NCBI RefSeq assembly: GCF_934330165.1
Contig: NZ_CAKRGI010000001.1
Span: forward strand, 1 to 64,000
Direction: 5' to 3'
Origin: an uncultured Mediterraneibacter sp.
Lineage (GTDB): Bacteria > Bacillota > Clostridia > Lachnospirales > Lachnospiraceae
DNA length: 64,000 nucleotides
Below the pieces are notes generated by a model that worked only from the letters and a program-made list of their open reading frames with translations, was not told where the DNA came from and searched no databases. The position numbers were made by a program, and so were the translations under genes. Positions 44,800 through 54,268 of the stretch are shown here, in pieces (position 1 is the first letter of the stretch; each line of letters opens with the position of its first letter).

Positions 44800-45750
44800 T
44801 CACCGCCTCTTCTGAATACTTGGCTGCTGCACCTGCTCAACAATCCGCCGGATCAGTTCTTCTGTCCTGATATGTCCCACTTTTGCCTTCATATTCAATA
44901 TGATCCTGTGGATCGCCACATCCTCAAATACATCCATAACATCTGCCGGGATCACATAATTTCTCCCCTGCAGATATGCCGCAGCCTTCGCCATCTTTGT
45001 CAGAGCAACTGTCCCACGTGTACTGATCCCCAGTTCTGTCCATTCATTCTCTCTTGTTGCCTTTGCAAGCTCAGCAATGTAACGATATATCCTTTCATGC
45101 ACAAAGACTTCTCTCACTTCCTTCTGTAACAGTAACAGCACTGTCCGTTCCAAAATTGGAAAAACATTTTCCACAGCCTCTCCACTCTGCACTCTTCTGA
45201 GGATTTCGATCTCCTCTTCCACACTCGGATATCCCATCTTCACGCAGATCATAAACCGGTCCAGCTGAGATTCCGGCAAAAGCTGCGTACCTGCAGATCC
45301 AACCGGGTTTTCCGTTGCGATCACGATAAAAGGATCTCCTGTCTGTCTTGTAACTCCATCAACCGTCACCTGCTTTTCTTCCATAACCTCCAGCAATGCC
45401 GACTGCGTCTTCGGTGAAGTACGGTTGATCTCATCTGCCAGAAGGATATTGCACATAACCGCTCCCGGCTGATAGACAAACTGTCCGGTTTCTTTCTGAT
45501 AAATGGTAAATCCGGTAAGGTCTGCCGGAAGAACATCCGGGGTAAACTGCACCCTGGTTTCTTTCAGACGCATCGCCCTGGAAAAAGCAAGTGCCATCGT
45601 TGTCTTTCCGGTTCCTGGAATATCTTCGATCAGGATATGTCCTCCTGCAAGGATCGCAGTCATGATCTTTTCCAGAATTTTTCGCTTTCCGACTACAGCA
45701 TTTTCCACTTCATCAATTACCTGCAAAGCCAGTTCTCTTCCTTTACTCAT
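44800..45750 (-). CDS. MoxR-family AAA+ ATPase
   Basis: A 316-residue AAA+ protein. It has Walker A EDIPGTGKTTMALAF, Walker B ILLADEINRTSPKTQSALLE, sensor 1 region VIATENPVGSAGTQLLPESQ with the downstream arginines QLDRFM, and a C-terminal lid with LGISTRGTVALTKMAKA. MoxR proteins act as remodelling chaperones with DUF58/VWA partners. First gene of the module and divergent from the cytidylate-kinase-like gene. Confidence 0.94.
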   Translation of the reverse strand: MSKGRELALQVIDEVENAVVGKRKILEKIMTAILAGGHILIEDIPGTGKTTMALAFSRAMRLKETRVQFTPDVLPADLTGFTIYQKETGQFVYQPGAVMCNILLADEINRTSPKTQSALLEVMEEKQVTVDGVTRQTGDPFIVIATENPVGSAGTQLLPESQLDRFMICVKMGYPSVEEEIEILRRVQSGEAVENVFPILERTVLLLLQKEVREVFVHERIYRYIAELAKATRENEWTELGISTRGTVALTKMAKAAAYLQGRNYVIPADVMDVFEDVAIHRIILNMKAKVGHIRTEELIRRIVEQVQQPSIQKRR

Positions 45751-45926
45751 CTTCTTTTCCCCTTTGTCAATTCTGCTTTTATCGGTTCTCTTTCACATCT
45801 TTTTACTTTTTTGGCTTTTTTTCATTATACCACAGAAACGAAGACAAATTGTCATTTAAGTGTTATAATAAAAAAGTACATTTTCAATGTGCGACTATAT
45901 TGAATCTCTACGAAGGAGGAATTCTT

Positions 45927-46412
45927 ATGAAGTTAGTAATCACAATGAGCCGACGTTTTGGAACGGGAGCGAGTATTATTGCCTCAGAGCTTTCCGAAAG
46001 ACTGGGTGTTCCGGTATACGATAAAGCCTATATCGAGGAAAAGCTCAACGATCATGAATATGAATCTGAGGCAGAAGCAATCCGCAAATTGGCAGAAAAG
46101 CCCTGTATCATCCTCGGACGCTGTGCTTCCGATATTCTTAAAGACCGTATGAACGTCCTGAATATTTTTGTATGTGCAGACAAAGAAGACCGCATCCTGC
46201 GTATCATGCAAAAAGATCATCTGGATCACGACAGTGCCAGAGAGAAAGTGGAAAAGACTGACGAAGAGAGAGCCGCCTACTATTATGACCATACCGGAAA
46301 GACCTGGGGCGATGTCAATGACTATCATATGATCCTTGACACTTCTGAACTTGGAGTTGAAAATTGTGCCGATATCCTGATGCATTATTTTGAGAAACTC
46401 GAATATATTTAA
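45927..46412 (+). CDS. Cytidylate-kinase-like (AAA/CMK2-type) protein
   Basis: A 161-residue P-loop protein of the cytidylate-kinase-like group. The start ITMSRRFGTGASIIASELSE resembles the P-loop, and CIILGRCASDIL, LNIFVCADKEDRILRIM, and YHMILDTSELGVENCADI follow the family pattern. It is shorter than the usual 200 residues, with the loop less glycine-rich than Walker A, so the substrate is uncertain. The ATG at 45927 follows AAGGAGG. Monocistronic, ended by the hairpin at 46441-46480. Confidence 0.88.
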   Translation: MKLVITMSRRFGTGASIIASELSERLGVPVYDKAYIEEKLNDHEYESEAEAIRKLAEKPCIILGRCASDILKDRMNVLNIFVCADKEDRILRIMQKDHLDHDSAREKVEKTDEERAAYYYDHTGKTWGDVNDYHMILDTSELGVENCADILMHYFEKLEYI

Positions 46413-46440
46413 TTTTCCTGGTATTCCTGCCGGGTTTGTG

Positions 46441-46480
46441 CAACAAAAAAGAATGTGCATCCGCACATTCTTTTTTGTTG
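46441..46480. terminator. Bidirectional terminator
   Basis: CAACAAAAAAGAATGTGC (46441-46458) pairs perfectly over 18 bp with 46463-46480, with A- and T-runs on either side. It ends the kinase-like gene and the convergent foldase gene. Confidence 0.9.
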
Positions 46481-46524
46481 TATTTATCTGAATCTGATCT
46501 TTAATTGAACCCCGGCTTCACTCC

Positions 46525-47631
46525 TTAATTAGAACTGGAATCTGCTCCTGAATCAGATCCTGTGTCTGAACCTGAGTCTGAACCCGTATCTGATGTCTTT
46601 GAAGTCGTAATAGTAATACCCTGATCTTTGAAGTCGACCTTCTTCCATTCTTTCTTCACAACTTTGATCTTTGTATCTTCTTTCCAGCCCTTCAGTACTT
46701 CATCATATTTTTCCTGCTTACGCTCCGTTACGATGCTTGCCTTTTTGCTGTCTGTAGCCTCACGGTCAAGAAGGCTGGTAAGCTTTGCTACATACAGCCC
46801 GTTGTCCGTCTCGATCACTTCTGTAACGTCACCCTCATTTGCAAGTACATCTGCCGCTGCAATCAGATCACTGTTCGGACTCGTACTCTCCGAGTCAAAA
46901 GTTGCTGTCTGTGCTTCTACACCGGCTTCTGTTGCCGCCGTTCCGAAATCCGCTCCGCCTTTTACGCTGTCAACAAAATTCTGAGCCGTTGTCTTCAGCG
47001 TCTCTTTCTCGTCGTCTGAGAGCGTCGTGCTGTTGCCGGAATCATCCGTTGTCGAATAGGAGAATAAGACATACTGCATACTCTTCTGAGCCGCCTCGTC
47101 ATCCGTGATATCAGCAACCGTCACCGTCTCAGTATCTTTGATCGCTGTATCCATCTTATTCTGGATCGTCAGCAATTCCAGAAGCTTCTCGATCGTATCC
47201 GTACTTCCTGATACGACTTTCTTTGTCTTATCCGTATTATCTTTTCCAAACTGCTCCGCTGCATCCTTGATCGCTTTCTTTTCATCCTCACTCAGAGAAA
47301 CGTTATATTCCGATGCATGCTGGGAAAGCAGATACAGATTCTCAAGACTTTCCATAATGCTGTCCTTCGTCTGCTCTTCGTAATCCTTTCCGTCGGATGC
47401 ATCCTGCGACCACATCGCCTCTCCGGTCGTACCCATCATCCCTGCGTAATAAGTCTCATACTGTCCCTGCTGCAGTCTTGCATAAAAATTGGCCACTCCA
47501 AGCGTGATCTCCTCATCCCCAACCGTCGCTACTGTTGCATCTTCTTTTATAGAACCACATCCGGTCACAGACATAGCTGCAATCGCTCCTGCAAGCGTCA
47601 GCACTGCAACTTTTTTTCCAAATCGTACCAT
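46525..47631 (-). CDS. PrsA/SurA-like foldase lipoprotein
   Basis: A 368-residue exported lipoprotein with signal VAVLTLAGAIAAMSVTGC (lipidated Cys26) and a SurA-like N-terminal helical domain beginning VATVGDEEITLGVANFYARL. A parvulin-like segment follows at about 185-290 (SMQYVLFSYSTTDDSGNSTT, then NFVDSVKGGADFGTAATEAG and GDVTEVIETDNGLYVAKLTS). Such proteins help fold secreted proteins outside the membrane. The parvulin active-site residues are not obvious, so isomerase activity is uncertain. The C-terminus is a Ser/Asp/Gly repeat tail from about residue 349. Has its own promoter. Confidence 0.85.
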   Translation of the reverse strand: MVRFGKKVAVLTLAGAIAAMSVTGCGSIKEDATVATVGDEEITLGVANFYARLQQGQYETYYAGMMGTTGEAMWSQDASDGKDYEEQTKDSIMESLENLYLLSQHASEYNVSLSEDEKKAIKDAAEQFGKDNTDKTKKVVSGSTDTIEKLLELLTIQNKMDTAIKDTETVTVADITDDEAAQKSMQYVLFSYSTTDDSGNSTTLSDDEKETLKTTAQNFVDSVKGGADFGTAATEAGVEAQTATFDSESTSPNSDLIAAADVLANEGDVTEVIETDNGLYVAKLTSLLDREATDSKKASIVTERKQEKYDEVLKGWKEDTKIKVVKKEWKKVDFKDQGITITTSKTSDTGSDSGSDTGSDSGADSSSN

Positions 47632-47724
47632 AATTGCCTCCTCTTTCTCGCATTCTTAACTTTCTGCTGATCTGCATTCCTTTAAAAATGCTGCTCCAGG
47701 TTTATTACCCGCATATATTTATAC

Positions 47725-47753
47725 ATTATAACTTATTTCCATATCAGGAACAA
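47725..47753 (-). promoter_or_regulatory. Promoter of the foldase lipoprotein gene
   Basis: Minus-strand TTGTTC (47748-47753) and TATAAT (47725-47730), 17-bp spacer. Confidence 0.6.
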
Positions 47754-47803
47754 GTAATTTCACAAAATTTACATTTTCCTGCTTCTCTCCCTGCGGCTGC
47801 CTG

Positions 47804-50800
47804 TCACGACACAATCCGCAATTCCCGGATATCCTCAAGAAGCTTTCTCAGGAGCCGGATCGTATCTTCCCCGGTCTCTTTTCCGCTTCGTCCTTTTTTC
47901 TGATAGAAAAAGTAAGGTGGCTCTTCTGCTCTGAACACTAATTTATTTCCATACCGCTGAAGCAGTCCCGGTATCTTCTGAGGATCTAATTTTGCCTTTT
48001 CATATAAAGTAAACTTAAAATCACTGCCTTTCTGCTCCACAGCAGTTACATAAGCTGAATGTGCCAGACTCTTTAATGCTGCAATATGAAGAAGCTGCTG
48101 AACCTTTTTCGGAATATCTCCAAACCGGTCGATCAGTTCCTCTGTCATATCATCCATTTCTTCTTCAGTTGTGATCGCAGCGATCCTCTTATAAATATCC
48201 AGTTTCTGATATTCATTTTTAATATAAGATTCAGGAATAAATGCATCAATATTCAGATCCATTGTTGTCGTGAACTGATCTTCGTCTTTCTCACCTTTCA
48301 GTTCTTTTACCGCTTCATTGAGCATCTTGCAGTACAGATCATATCCGACCGCCGCCATATGACCGCTCTGTGCCTCACCAAGCAGATTTCCCGCTCCTCG
48401 GATTTCAAGATCTCTCATTGCGATCTTGATCCCCGAACCCAGATCCGTAAACTCCCGGATCGCAGCCAGTCTTTTTTCTGCAACTTCCTTCAGAAGCTTA
48501 TCTCTGCGGTACAAAAGGAATGCATATGCCATACGGTTTGATCTTCCTACCCTGCCACGCAGCTGGTATAACTGGGACAGTCCGAACCGGTCTGCATCCT
48601 GGATGATCATCGTATTTGCATTTGCGATGTCCAGTCCGGTTTCTATGATCGTAGTGGACACAAGCACATCGATCTCCCCATTAATGAAATCATACATGAT
48701 ATCTTCCAGTTCCCGTTCACTCATCTGCCCATGTGCGAAAGATACATTTGCTCCCGGAACAAGCTTCTGAACCCTTCCGGCTACATCTGCAATATCTTCT
48801 ACCCGGTTATATACATAATAAACCTGCCCGCCCCGGGAAAGCTCTCTCTCGATCGCTTCACGGATCATTTCATCATTAAATTCCATTACATAAGTCTGGA
48901 TCGGCATACGATCCATGGGAGCTTCTTCCAGTACACTCATATCCCTGATCCCGATCAGGCTCATATGCAGAGTCCGTGGGATCGGGGTAGCTGTCAGCGT
49001 CAGTACATCGATATTTTCACGCATTTTTTTAATTTTTTCTTTATGCGTCACACCGAAACGCTGTTCCTCATCTATGATCAGCAGACCAAGATCTTTATAC
49101 ATTACATCCTTTGACAAAACCCGGTGCGTTCCGATCACAATATCCACCAGTCCCTTTTTCAGATCTTCAATCGTCTTCTTCTGCTGTGCCGGTGTACGGA
49201 ATCTGCACAACAGATCGATCCTGACCGGGAAATCTTTCAGACGCTGGATAAAGGTATTATAATGCTGCTGTGCAAGGATCGTAGTCGGGACAAGATAGAC
49301 AACCTGCTTTCCATCCTGAACTGCTTTAAAGGCAGCACGGATCGCTACTTCCGTCTTTCCGTACCCTACGTCTCCACAGATCAGGCGATCCATCACCTTC
49401 GTGCTTTCCATATCCTTTTTGGTATCCTCGATCGCACGGAGCTGATCCTCGGTCTCCTCAAACGGAAACATTTCCTCAAACTCTTTCTGCCATACCGTGT
49501 CCGGACTGTATACAAATCCTTCGGTCTGCTGTCTCACTGCATACAGTTCTACCAGATCCTGTGCGATCACCTGTACTGCTTTTTTTACCTGGCTCTTCGT
49601 CTTATTCCACTGAGGTGTTCCAAGTTTATTCAGCTTTGGTGGTTTCGCATCCGCCCCGGCATATTTCTGGATCAGATCCATCTGCGTTGCAAGAATATAA
49701 AGGATTCCTCCGTCTGCATAGGAGATTTTCATATAATCCCGGGTCACTTTGTCTACTTCTACTTTCTCTATCCCCTGATAGACTCCGAGTCCATGGTTCT
49801 CATGCACCACGTAGTCTCCCGGCTTCAGTTCCGCAAATTCCTGGATTTTCTGCCCTTCGTAAACTTTCCTGCGTCTTTTTTTCTTTCTTTTCCCGAAAAT
49901 GTCCGACTCTGAGATCACCACAAACTTCAACATGGGATACTCATATCCCTCTGCCACACATCCATAAACGACCATGATCTCTCCCGGTCTGACTGTCCGC
50001 GCCATATCTTCACTGTAAAAACTGCTCAGGTCATAATCTCTCAGATCCTCAGCAAGACGCTTCGCTCTCGTCCTGGATCCTGAAACGAGGATTACCCGGT
50101 AGCCCTGCCGCTTCAGCTTTTTCAGATCCTGCGTGAGCATTTCAAAACTATTATTATAAGGATTGACACCTGCTGCCTGAATACTGTAGACATCACGTAC
50201 TTTAAAATCACCACATCTTGTCTCCAGTGTGGTAAGACCGATCCCGTGTCTGGTATTAAAATTTTCTATAATCTCCTTCGTCTGAAAGACCCTGATCTCA
50301 TCCGTCTCTTCCGTCATCCCTGCATTTTTCCTGCTCTCAAGACTGTGGAAATACTCTTTTTCTACTATCTCCAGCGTCTCCTGCAATCTGACCGGTTCAT
50401 CAAAGAAGAACAGACTTTTTTCTTTTGGAAAATATTCTGAAAATGAGACTGCCTGCTCTTCTTTTTCTACATTCTCCGTTGCCGGATAAATGATGACCTG
50501 CTCCATATTTTCCACGGATCTCTGGCTTTCCACGTCAAAGCTTCTGATGGAATCAATTTCATCCCCCCACAGTTCGATCCTGACCGGAATCTCTTCTGTG
50601 AGCGGATAAACATCCAGGATTCCTCCTCTGACTGCGAACTGTCCTGGTCCCTCAATCTGGCTTTCCCGCTCATACCCAAGATGGACCAGCTCTTCCTGCA
50701 GTTTCTGAAAATCAATGACAGCCCCTGCTTCTATTTCAATACGGCTTTCCCACAATTTTTCTTTTGACGGAAGTCCATCTAAAAAAGCATCTGCCGCAGT

Positions 50801-51157
50801 GATCACCGTAACCGGCTCCCGGTTCTTCTTTTCTGTCAGTTTTTTCAGAACTTCCATTCTTTTTCCTGTCAGGGCAGCACCCTTGATATCTGCATGATAA
50901 AATAAGAGATCCTTTGCAGGGTAGAGAAAGGTATTCTCCTCCAGCATTTTGTATTCTTCATACGCCTGCTTTGCTTTTTCCTCACTGGAAAAAACGATGA
51001 CTCTGTACTCAAAGCCATCGCCCAATGCATACATCAGATGCGTCTTCTGCGAACTGACGCAGCCCGCGATCTGAAGAATCCCTTCTGCCTTTCCTCTCTT
51101 TTGAACTATTTCCTGATAATCCGCCAGTTCTTCCAACGGTTCCAAAAAAGCCAGCAT
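47804..51157 (-). CDS. mfd: Transcription-repair coupling factor Mfd
   Basis: Removes RNA polymerase stalled at lesions and recruits UvrA. The 1117 residues show the N-terminal UvrB-like module (GPGQFAVRGGILDVYP), the RNA polymerase interaction domain (ELKPGDYVVHENHGLGVYQG), and the RecG-type translocase. In the translocase are Walker A ICGDVGYGKTEVAIRAAF, DEEQRFGV, TLTATPIPRTLHMSLIG and QLRGRVGRSNRMAYAFLLY. The C-terminal TRCF domain follows. Length is normal. It starts one base after the pth stop, so the two genes form a tight operon. Confidence 0.98.
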   Translation of the reverse strand: MLAFLEPLEELADYQEIVQKRGKAEGILQIAGCVSSQKTHLMYALGDGFEYRVIVFSSEEKAKQAYEEYKMLEENTFLYPAKDLLFYHADIKGAALTGKRMEVLKKLTEKKNREPVTVITAADAFLDGLPSKEKLWESRIEIEAGAVIDFQKLQEELVHLGYERESQIEGPGQFAVRGGILDVYPLTEEIPVRIELWGDEIDSIRSFDVESQRSVENMEQVIIYPATENVEKEEQAVSFSEYFPKEKSLFFFDEPVRLQETLEIVEKEYFHSLESRKNAGMTEETDEIRVFQTKEIIENFNTRHGIGLTTLETRCGDFKVRDVYSIQAAGVNPYNNSFEMLTQDLKKLKRQGYRVILVSGSRTRAKRLAEDLRDYDLSSFYSEDMARTVRPGEIMVVYGCVAEGYEYPMLKFVVISESDIFGKRKKKRRRKVYEGQKIQEFAELKPGDYVVHENHGLGVYQGIEKVEVDKVTRDYMKISYADGGILYILATQMDLIQKYAGADAKPPKLNKLGTPQWNKTKSQVKKAVQVIAQDLVELYAVRQQTEGFVYSPDTVWQKEFEEMFPFEETEDQLRAIEDTKKDMESTKVMDRLICGDVGYGKTEVAIRAAFKAVQDGKQVVYLVPTTILAQQHYNTFIQRLKDFPVRIDLLCRFRTPAQQKKTIEDLKKGLVDIVIGTHRVLSKDVMYKDLGLLIIDEEQRFGVTHKEKIKKMRENIDVLTLTATPIPRTLHMSLIGIRDMSVLEEAPMDRMPIQTYVMEFNDEMIREAIERELSRGGQVYYVYNRVEDIADVAGRVQKLVPGANVSFAHGQMSERELEDIMYDFINGEIDVLVSTTIIETGLDIANANTMIIQDADRFGLSQLYQLRGRVGRSNRMAYAFLLYRRDKLLKEVAEKRLAAIREFTDLGSGIKIAMRDLEIRGAGNLLGEAQSGHMAAVGYDLYCKMLNEAVKELKGEKDEDQFTTTMDLNIDAFIPESYIKNEYQKLDIYKRIAAITTEEEMDDMTEELIDRFGDIPKKVQQLLHIAALKSLAHSAYVTAVEQKGSDFKFTLYEKAKLDPQKIPGLLQRYGNKLVFRAEEPPYFFYQKKGRSGKETGEDTIRLLRKLLEDIRELRIVS

Positions 51158-51158
51158 A

Positions 51159-51737
51159 TCATTCTTCCTTCTTCTTACGATTATACTCGTTCATCGCACC
51201 ACTGATATCGCCTGATACGATCATCTCTACCGCTTTGGCTGCATCCTCATATCCTTCCTCCATCAGTTCCTGCTCCGCCTTTGAAAAATGCCCCAGGACA
51301 TAATCTGCCAGATCATACTTCGGAGGCTTTTCTCCAACGCCCACTTTGATCCGCGGGAAAACCTGTCCGCCCACATGGGCGATAATATTTTTGATTCCGT
51401 TATGTCCTCCCGCACTGCCTTTCGCACGAATCCTTAATTTCCCTACATCCAGACTGATATCGTCATAGATCACGATCAGCTCTGTCTCAGGATCAACTTT
51501 ATAATAATCCAGGATACTACGGATACTCTCGCCGCTCAGATTCATATACGTCTGTGGCTTTGCAAGAATCACTTTCTGCCCTGCGATCATCCCTTTCCCG
51601 ATCAGTGCCCGGTGCTTCTTTGCATCTACATCTATATTATATCTCGCAGCCAGTCTGTCTATTACATCAAATCCGACATTATGCCTTGTTCCTTCATACT
51701 CCCTGGTCGGATTCCCAAGTCCTGCAATAATAAACAT
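51159..51737 (-). CDS. pth: Peptidyl-tRNA hydrolase
   Basis: Recycles tRNA from dropped-off peptidyl-tRNA. The 192 residues show IIAGLGNPTREYEGTRHNVG with the active-site asparagine and histidine, KPQTYMNLSGES, VIYDDISLDVGKLRIR and GSAGGHNGIKNI. The ATG at 51737 is chosen: AAAGGAG lies 8 bases upstream, whereas the GTG at 51743 would be too close to it. Upstream of mfd, as is usual in Firmicutes (Bacillus spoVC-mfd). Confidence 0.96.
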   Translation of the reverse strand: MFIIAGLGNPTREYEGTRHNVGFDVIDRLAARYNIDVDAKKHRALIGKGMIAGQKVILAKPQTYMNLSGESIRSILDYYKVDPETELIVIYDDISLDVGKLRIRAKGSAGGHNGIKNIIAHVGGQVFPRIKVGVGEKPPKYDLADYVLGHFSKAEQELMEEGYEDAAKAVEMIVSGDISGAMNEYNRKKKEE

Positions 51738-51946
51738 CTTCACGACTCCTTTCCACTTTTGAAAACGTTGCTATTTATTTTACTCCATCCGCAGATATTT
51801 GTCACGTATAAATCTCTTTTCCGCATCATACAATGATAGAAAGAAATTGCTGTTCCCCTAATTGCCGGGAACCGACCGATACCGGAAATTCTGAACTTCA
51901 GGATCTTCCGGCAAACAACTATCAGAATCTATCAGGAGGGTTTTCC

Positions 51947-52381
51947 ATGAGTTCCAGAACACGCATCATTGTCCTACACATGAAAGAAATTATCTACACA
52001 GCCATCTTTGCTGCACTTGCTGTCCTGCTGATCATTCTTCTGATCGTCATGTTCCGGCCATCCGGAAAATCTGCTGCATCAGGAGAGAAGAAGCAATACA
52101 CTCCAGGAGTCTATACTTCCACACTCACACTGAATAATACAAATCTGGAAGTCGAAGTTGCTGTCACAGATTCAGAAATCAGCAGCATCCGCTTTTCCAA
52201 TCTTGATGAAACCGTAACAACTATGTTCCCACTGGTTCAGCCTGCACTGGAAGATATCGCAGATCAGATCTGCAGAACTCAGTCTCTGGAAAATATTTCT
52301 TTTCCGGAAGATGCTCCTTATACATCCCAGTTAATCCTTAACGCGGTCACACAGGCGGTCGAAAAAGCCACAGTTCAATAA
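51947..52381 (+). CDS. Small membrane-anchored protein with FMN_bind-like domain
   Basis: A 144-residue protein with one N-terminal helix (IIYTAIFAALAVLLIILLIV, about 13-32) and an extracytoplasmic domain. The pattern YTPGVYTSTLTLNNTNLEVE, followed by VTDSEISSIRF and APYTSQLILNAVTQAVEKA, resembles the FMN_bind fold. The flavin-attachment Thr of the usual GAT motif appears as Pro, so covalent flavin is unlikely. Start from AGGAGGG before ATG 51947. Single gene; its stop lies within the terminator stem. Confidence 0.75.
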   Translation: MSSRTRIIVLHMKEIIYTAIFAALAVLLIILLIVMFRPSGKSAASGEKKQYTPGVYTSTLTLNNTNLEVEVAVTDSEISSIRFSNLDETVTTMFPLVQPALEDIADQICRTQSLENISFPEDAPYTSQLILNAVTQAVEKATVQ

Positions 52382-52391
52382 CCGTGGCTTT
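52364..52391 (+). terminator. Terminator of the FMN_bind-like gene
   Basis: AAAGCCAC (52364-52371) pairs with GTGGCTTT (52384-52391) with G/C extension inside, followed by TCTGTCTTTT. The stop codon lies in the loop. Confidence 0.75.
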
Positions 52392-52433
52392 TCTGTCTTT
52401 TATATAATAACTGTTCTTTTTCTGACGGAAAGC

Positions 52434-52697
52434 CTACCCTTCCACAATCAGATATGTTCCATCCGGAAGTACAAAGACCTCCGATGCTTCCTCCAGCTCT
52501 TCCTCTGTCATATGATCCACATCAGCTCCACTCTCTTCAAAATACTCGCGTACCTCCTCCAGTGAATCCACAACAACTGCCATGCAGTCTTCCAGAAATG
52601 CTTCTGCCTCTTCCAGTGTCTCTGCTACCGGTTCATCGAACAACCGCCCCTGATCCTTCAGAAAAGTACGCAGACATTCTTCACTATATTCACCCAT
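52434..52697 (-). CDS. Small acidic hypothetical protein
   Basis: An 87-residue, strongly acidic helical protein (TLEEAEAFLEDCMAVVVDSL, then EELEEASEVFVLPDGTYLIVEG). Function not recognised. The conserved-looking C-terminal LPDGTYLIVEG suggests a short beta hairpin. It begins 15 bp after the stop of the HAD phosphatase gene, after a GAGGA ribosome site, so the two are probably co-transcribed. Confidence 0.75.
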   Translation of the reverse strand: MGEYSEECLRTFLKDQGRLFDEPVAETLEEAEAFLEDCMAVVVDSLEEVREYFEESGADVDHMTEEELEEASEVFVLPDGTYLIVEG

Positions 52698-52712
52698 TTT
52701 CTCGTCCTCCTG

Positions 52713-53363
52713 CTATCTCATTATCTCAAGTATTTCATCAACCGAATCTACGATACAGTCTGCCCCGTCTTCTTCCAGTGCTTTTCTTCCACGGAATCCC
52801 CAGGATACCAGAATCGTCTTCATGCCGGCTGCCTTTCCCGTTGCAAGATCCACTTCCGAATCTCCGATATACGCTGTCTCTGCGATCTCAGCTCCCAGTC
52901 TGCCCGCAATGTCAAGTGCCGCACTGGGATCCGGTTTTCTCGGAACGCCCTCTTTCTGTCCTTGGATCCAGTCAAAAAGCCCTTCTCCAAAAATCTCCTT
53001 GATCACATGACCGACCTGACGGTCCGGCTTATTTGAAAGCACTGCAAGCCTGATCCCCTGCTTTTTCAATGTCTCGAGCATTCTTTCAATTCCCTGATAA
53101 GGAACAACCTTATAAGTACAATTCTCATCAAACACTCTGCCATACACCTCCATCGCTTCATCGAGCCTGTCCAAAGCCTCATCACCTCCGGCTTTCAACG
53201 TCTTCTCTATGAGAACTTTCGCTCCATTTCCGACAAAATTTCTACACTGCTCTTTCGTGATCTGTGGCATATGGATCTGCTTCATCGTCTCATTCACAGA
53301 ATATTCCAGTGAATCCAATGTATCAGTCAATGTTCCGTCAAGATCAAAAATACATGCTTTCAT
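52713..53363 (-). CDS. HAD-family phosphatase (phosphoglycolate phosphatase-like)
   Basis: A 216-residue HAD hydrolase of the Gph/PGMB type. It has the nucleophile motif CIFDLDGTLTDTLDSL at the start, motif II LAVLSNKPD, the lysine in EGVPRKPDPSA and motif IV YIGDSEVDLATGKAAG, with a helical cap between. Substrates in this group include phosphoglycolate and pyrophosphate, so the exact one is open. The start at 53363 is where homology begins; the frame is open 21 codons further. Confidence 0.9.
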   Translation of the reverse strand: MKACIFDLDGTLTDTLDSLEYSVNETMKQIHMPQITKEQCRNFVGNGAKVLIEKTLKAGGDEALDRLDEAMEVYGRVFDENCTYKVVPYQGIERMLETLKKQGIRLAVLSNKPDRQVGHVIKEIFGEGLFDWIQGQKEGVPRKPDPSAALDIAGRLGAEIAETAYIGDSEVDLATGKAAGMKTILVSWGFRGRKALEEDGADCIVDSVDEILEIMR

Positions 53364-53488
53364 CCCTGCTGCCTCCCTGTCATCCTTCTTCCTGTAAGGA
53401 CATTCTGTATTGTATTTCTTTCTCACTTATCATAGTATGATACATTTTAAAAAGCAAGTATTGACAACGCTTTTATCGGCATATTTTT

Positions 53489-54268
53489 TCAATCTCCCAG
53501 CAGATACTGCCGCATCGTCTTCAGGGCATTTTTCTCAAGTCTGCTGACCTGTGCCTGAGAGATTCCGATCTGTCCTGCCACCTCCGTCTGGGTCTTCCCT
53601 TCAAAAAACCGCAGACTGATAATATACCGTTCCCTCTCATTGAGCCGTTCCATCGCAGCCTCCAACGAAAGTTCCTCTACCCAGTTTTCTTCCCGGTTTT
53701 TCTTATCACTGACCTGATCCATCACATACAATGCATCTCCTCCGTCATTGTATACCGGTTCATGAAGGCTCATCGGAGTCTGTACCGCATCCAGGGCAAA
53801 AACCACATCCTCCTTGGCAATCCCGATCTCATCTGCAATTTCCTGCACCGTCGGCTCTTTCATATAGCGGCGTACATATCCTTCTTTTGCATAAATAGCT
53901 TTATAAGCCGTATCTCTTAAAGAACGGCTCACACGGATACTGCTGTTATCTCTTAAATATCTCCGGATCTCACCTACGATCATAGGAACTGCATAAGTTG
54001 AAAATCTTACCAGCCGCTCCGGGTCAAAATTATCCACTGCTTTCATCAGACCCACGCATCCGATCTGGAATAAATCATCTGCACTTTCACTGCTGCTGTC
54101 AAATCTCTTGATCACACTCAGAACCAGCCGCAGATTTCCTTTAATATATTCTTCTCTCGCTTTTTCATCGCCTTTCTGAATCCGACGAAAAAGCTCCTCC
54201 TTCTCATCTTCCCTGAGAAGCGGGAGCTTTGACGTATTCACTCCGCACAGTTCTACCTTATTCATCAT
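53489..54268 (-). CDS. sigG: Sporulation sigma factor sigma-G
   Basis: Late forespore sigma factor that drives genes for spore protection and germination. The 259 residues include region 2 (KGNLRLVLSVIKRF, DDLFQIGCVGLMKAVDNFDP and FSTYAVPMIVGEIRRYLRDN), region 3 and region 4 (LNERERYIISLRFFEGKTQ then IGISQAQVSRLEKNAL). The N-terminal KVELCGVNTSKLPLLREDE is the sigma-G-specific start. In this genome an MBL hydrolase separates it from sigE. No clear sigma-F promoter was established upstream. Confidence 0.96.
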   Translation of the reverse strand: MMNKVELCGVNTSKLPLLREDEKEELFRRIQKGDEKAREEYIKGNLRLVLSVIKRFDSSSESADDLFQIGCVGLMKAVDNFDPERLVRFSTYAVPMIVGEIRRYLRDNSSIRVSRSLRDTAYKAIYAKEGYVRRYMKEPTVQEIADEIGIAKEDVVFALDAVQTPMSLHEPVYNDGGDALYVMDQVSDKKNREENWVEELSLEAAMERLNERERYIISLRFFEGKTQTEVAGQIGISQAQVSRLEKNALKTMRQYLLGD

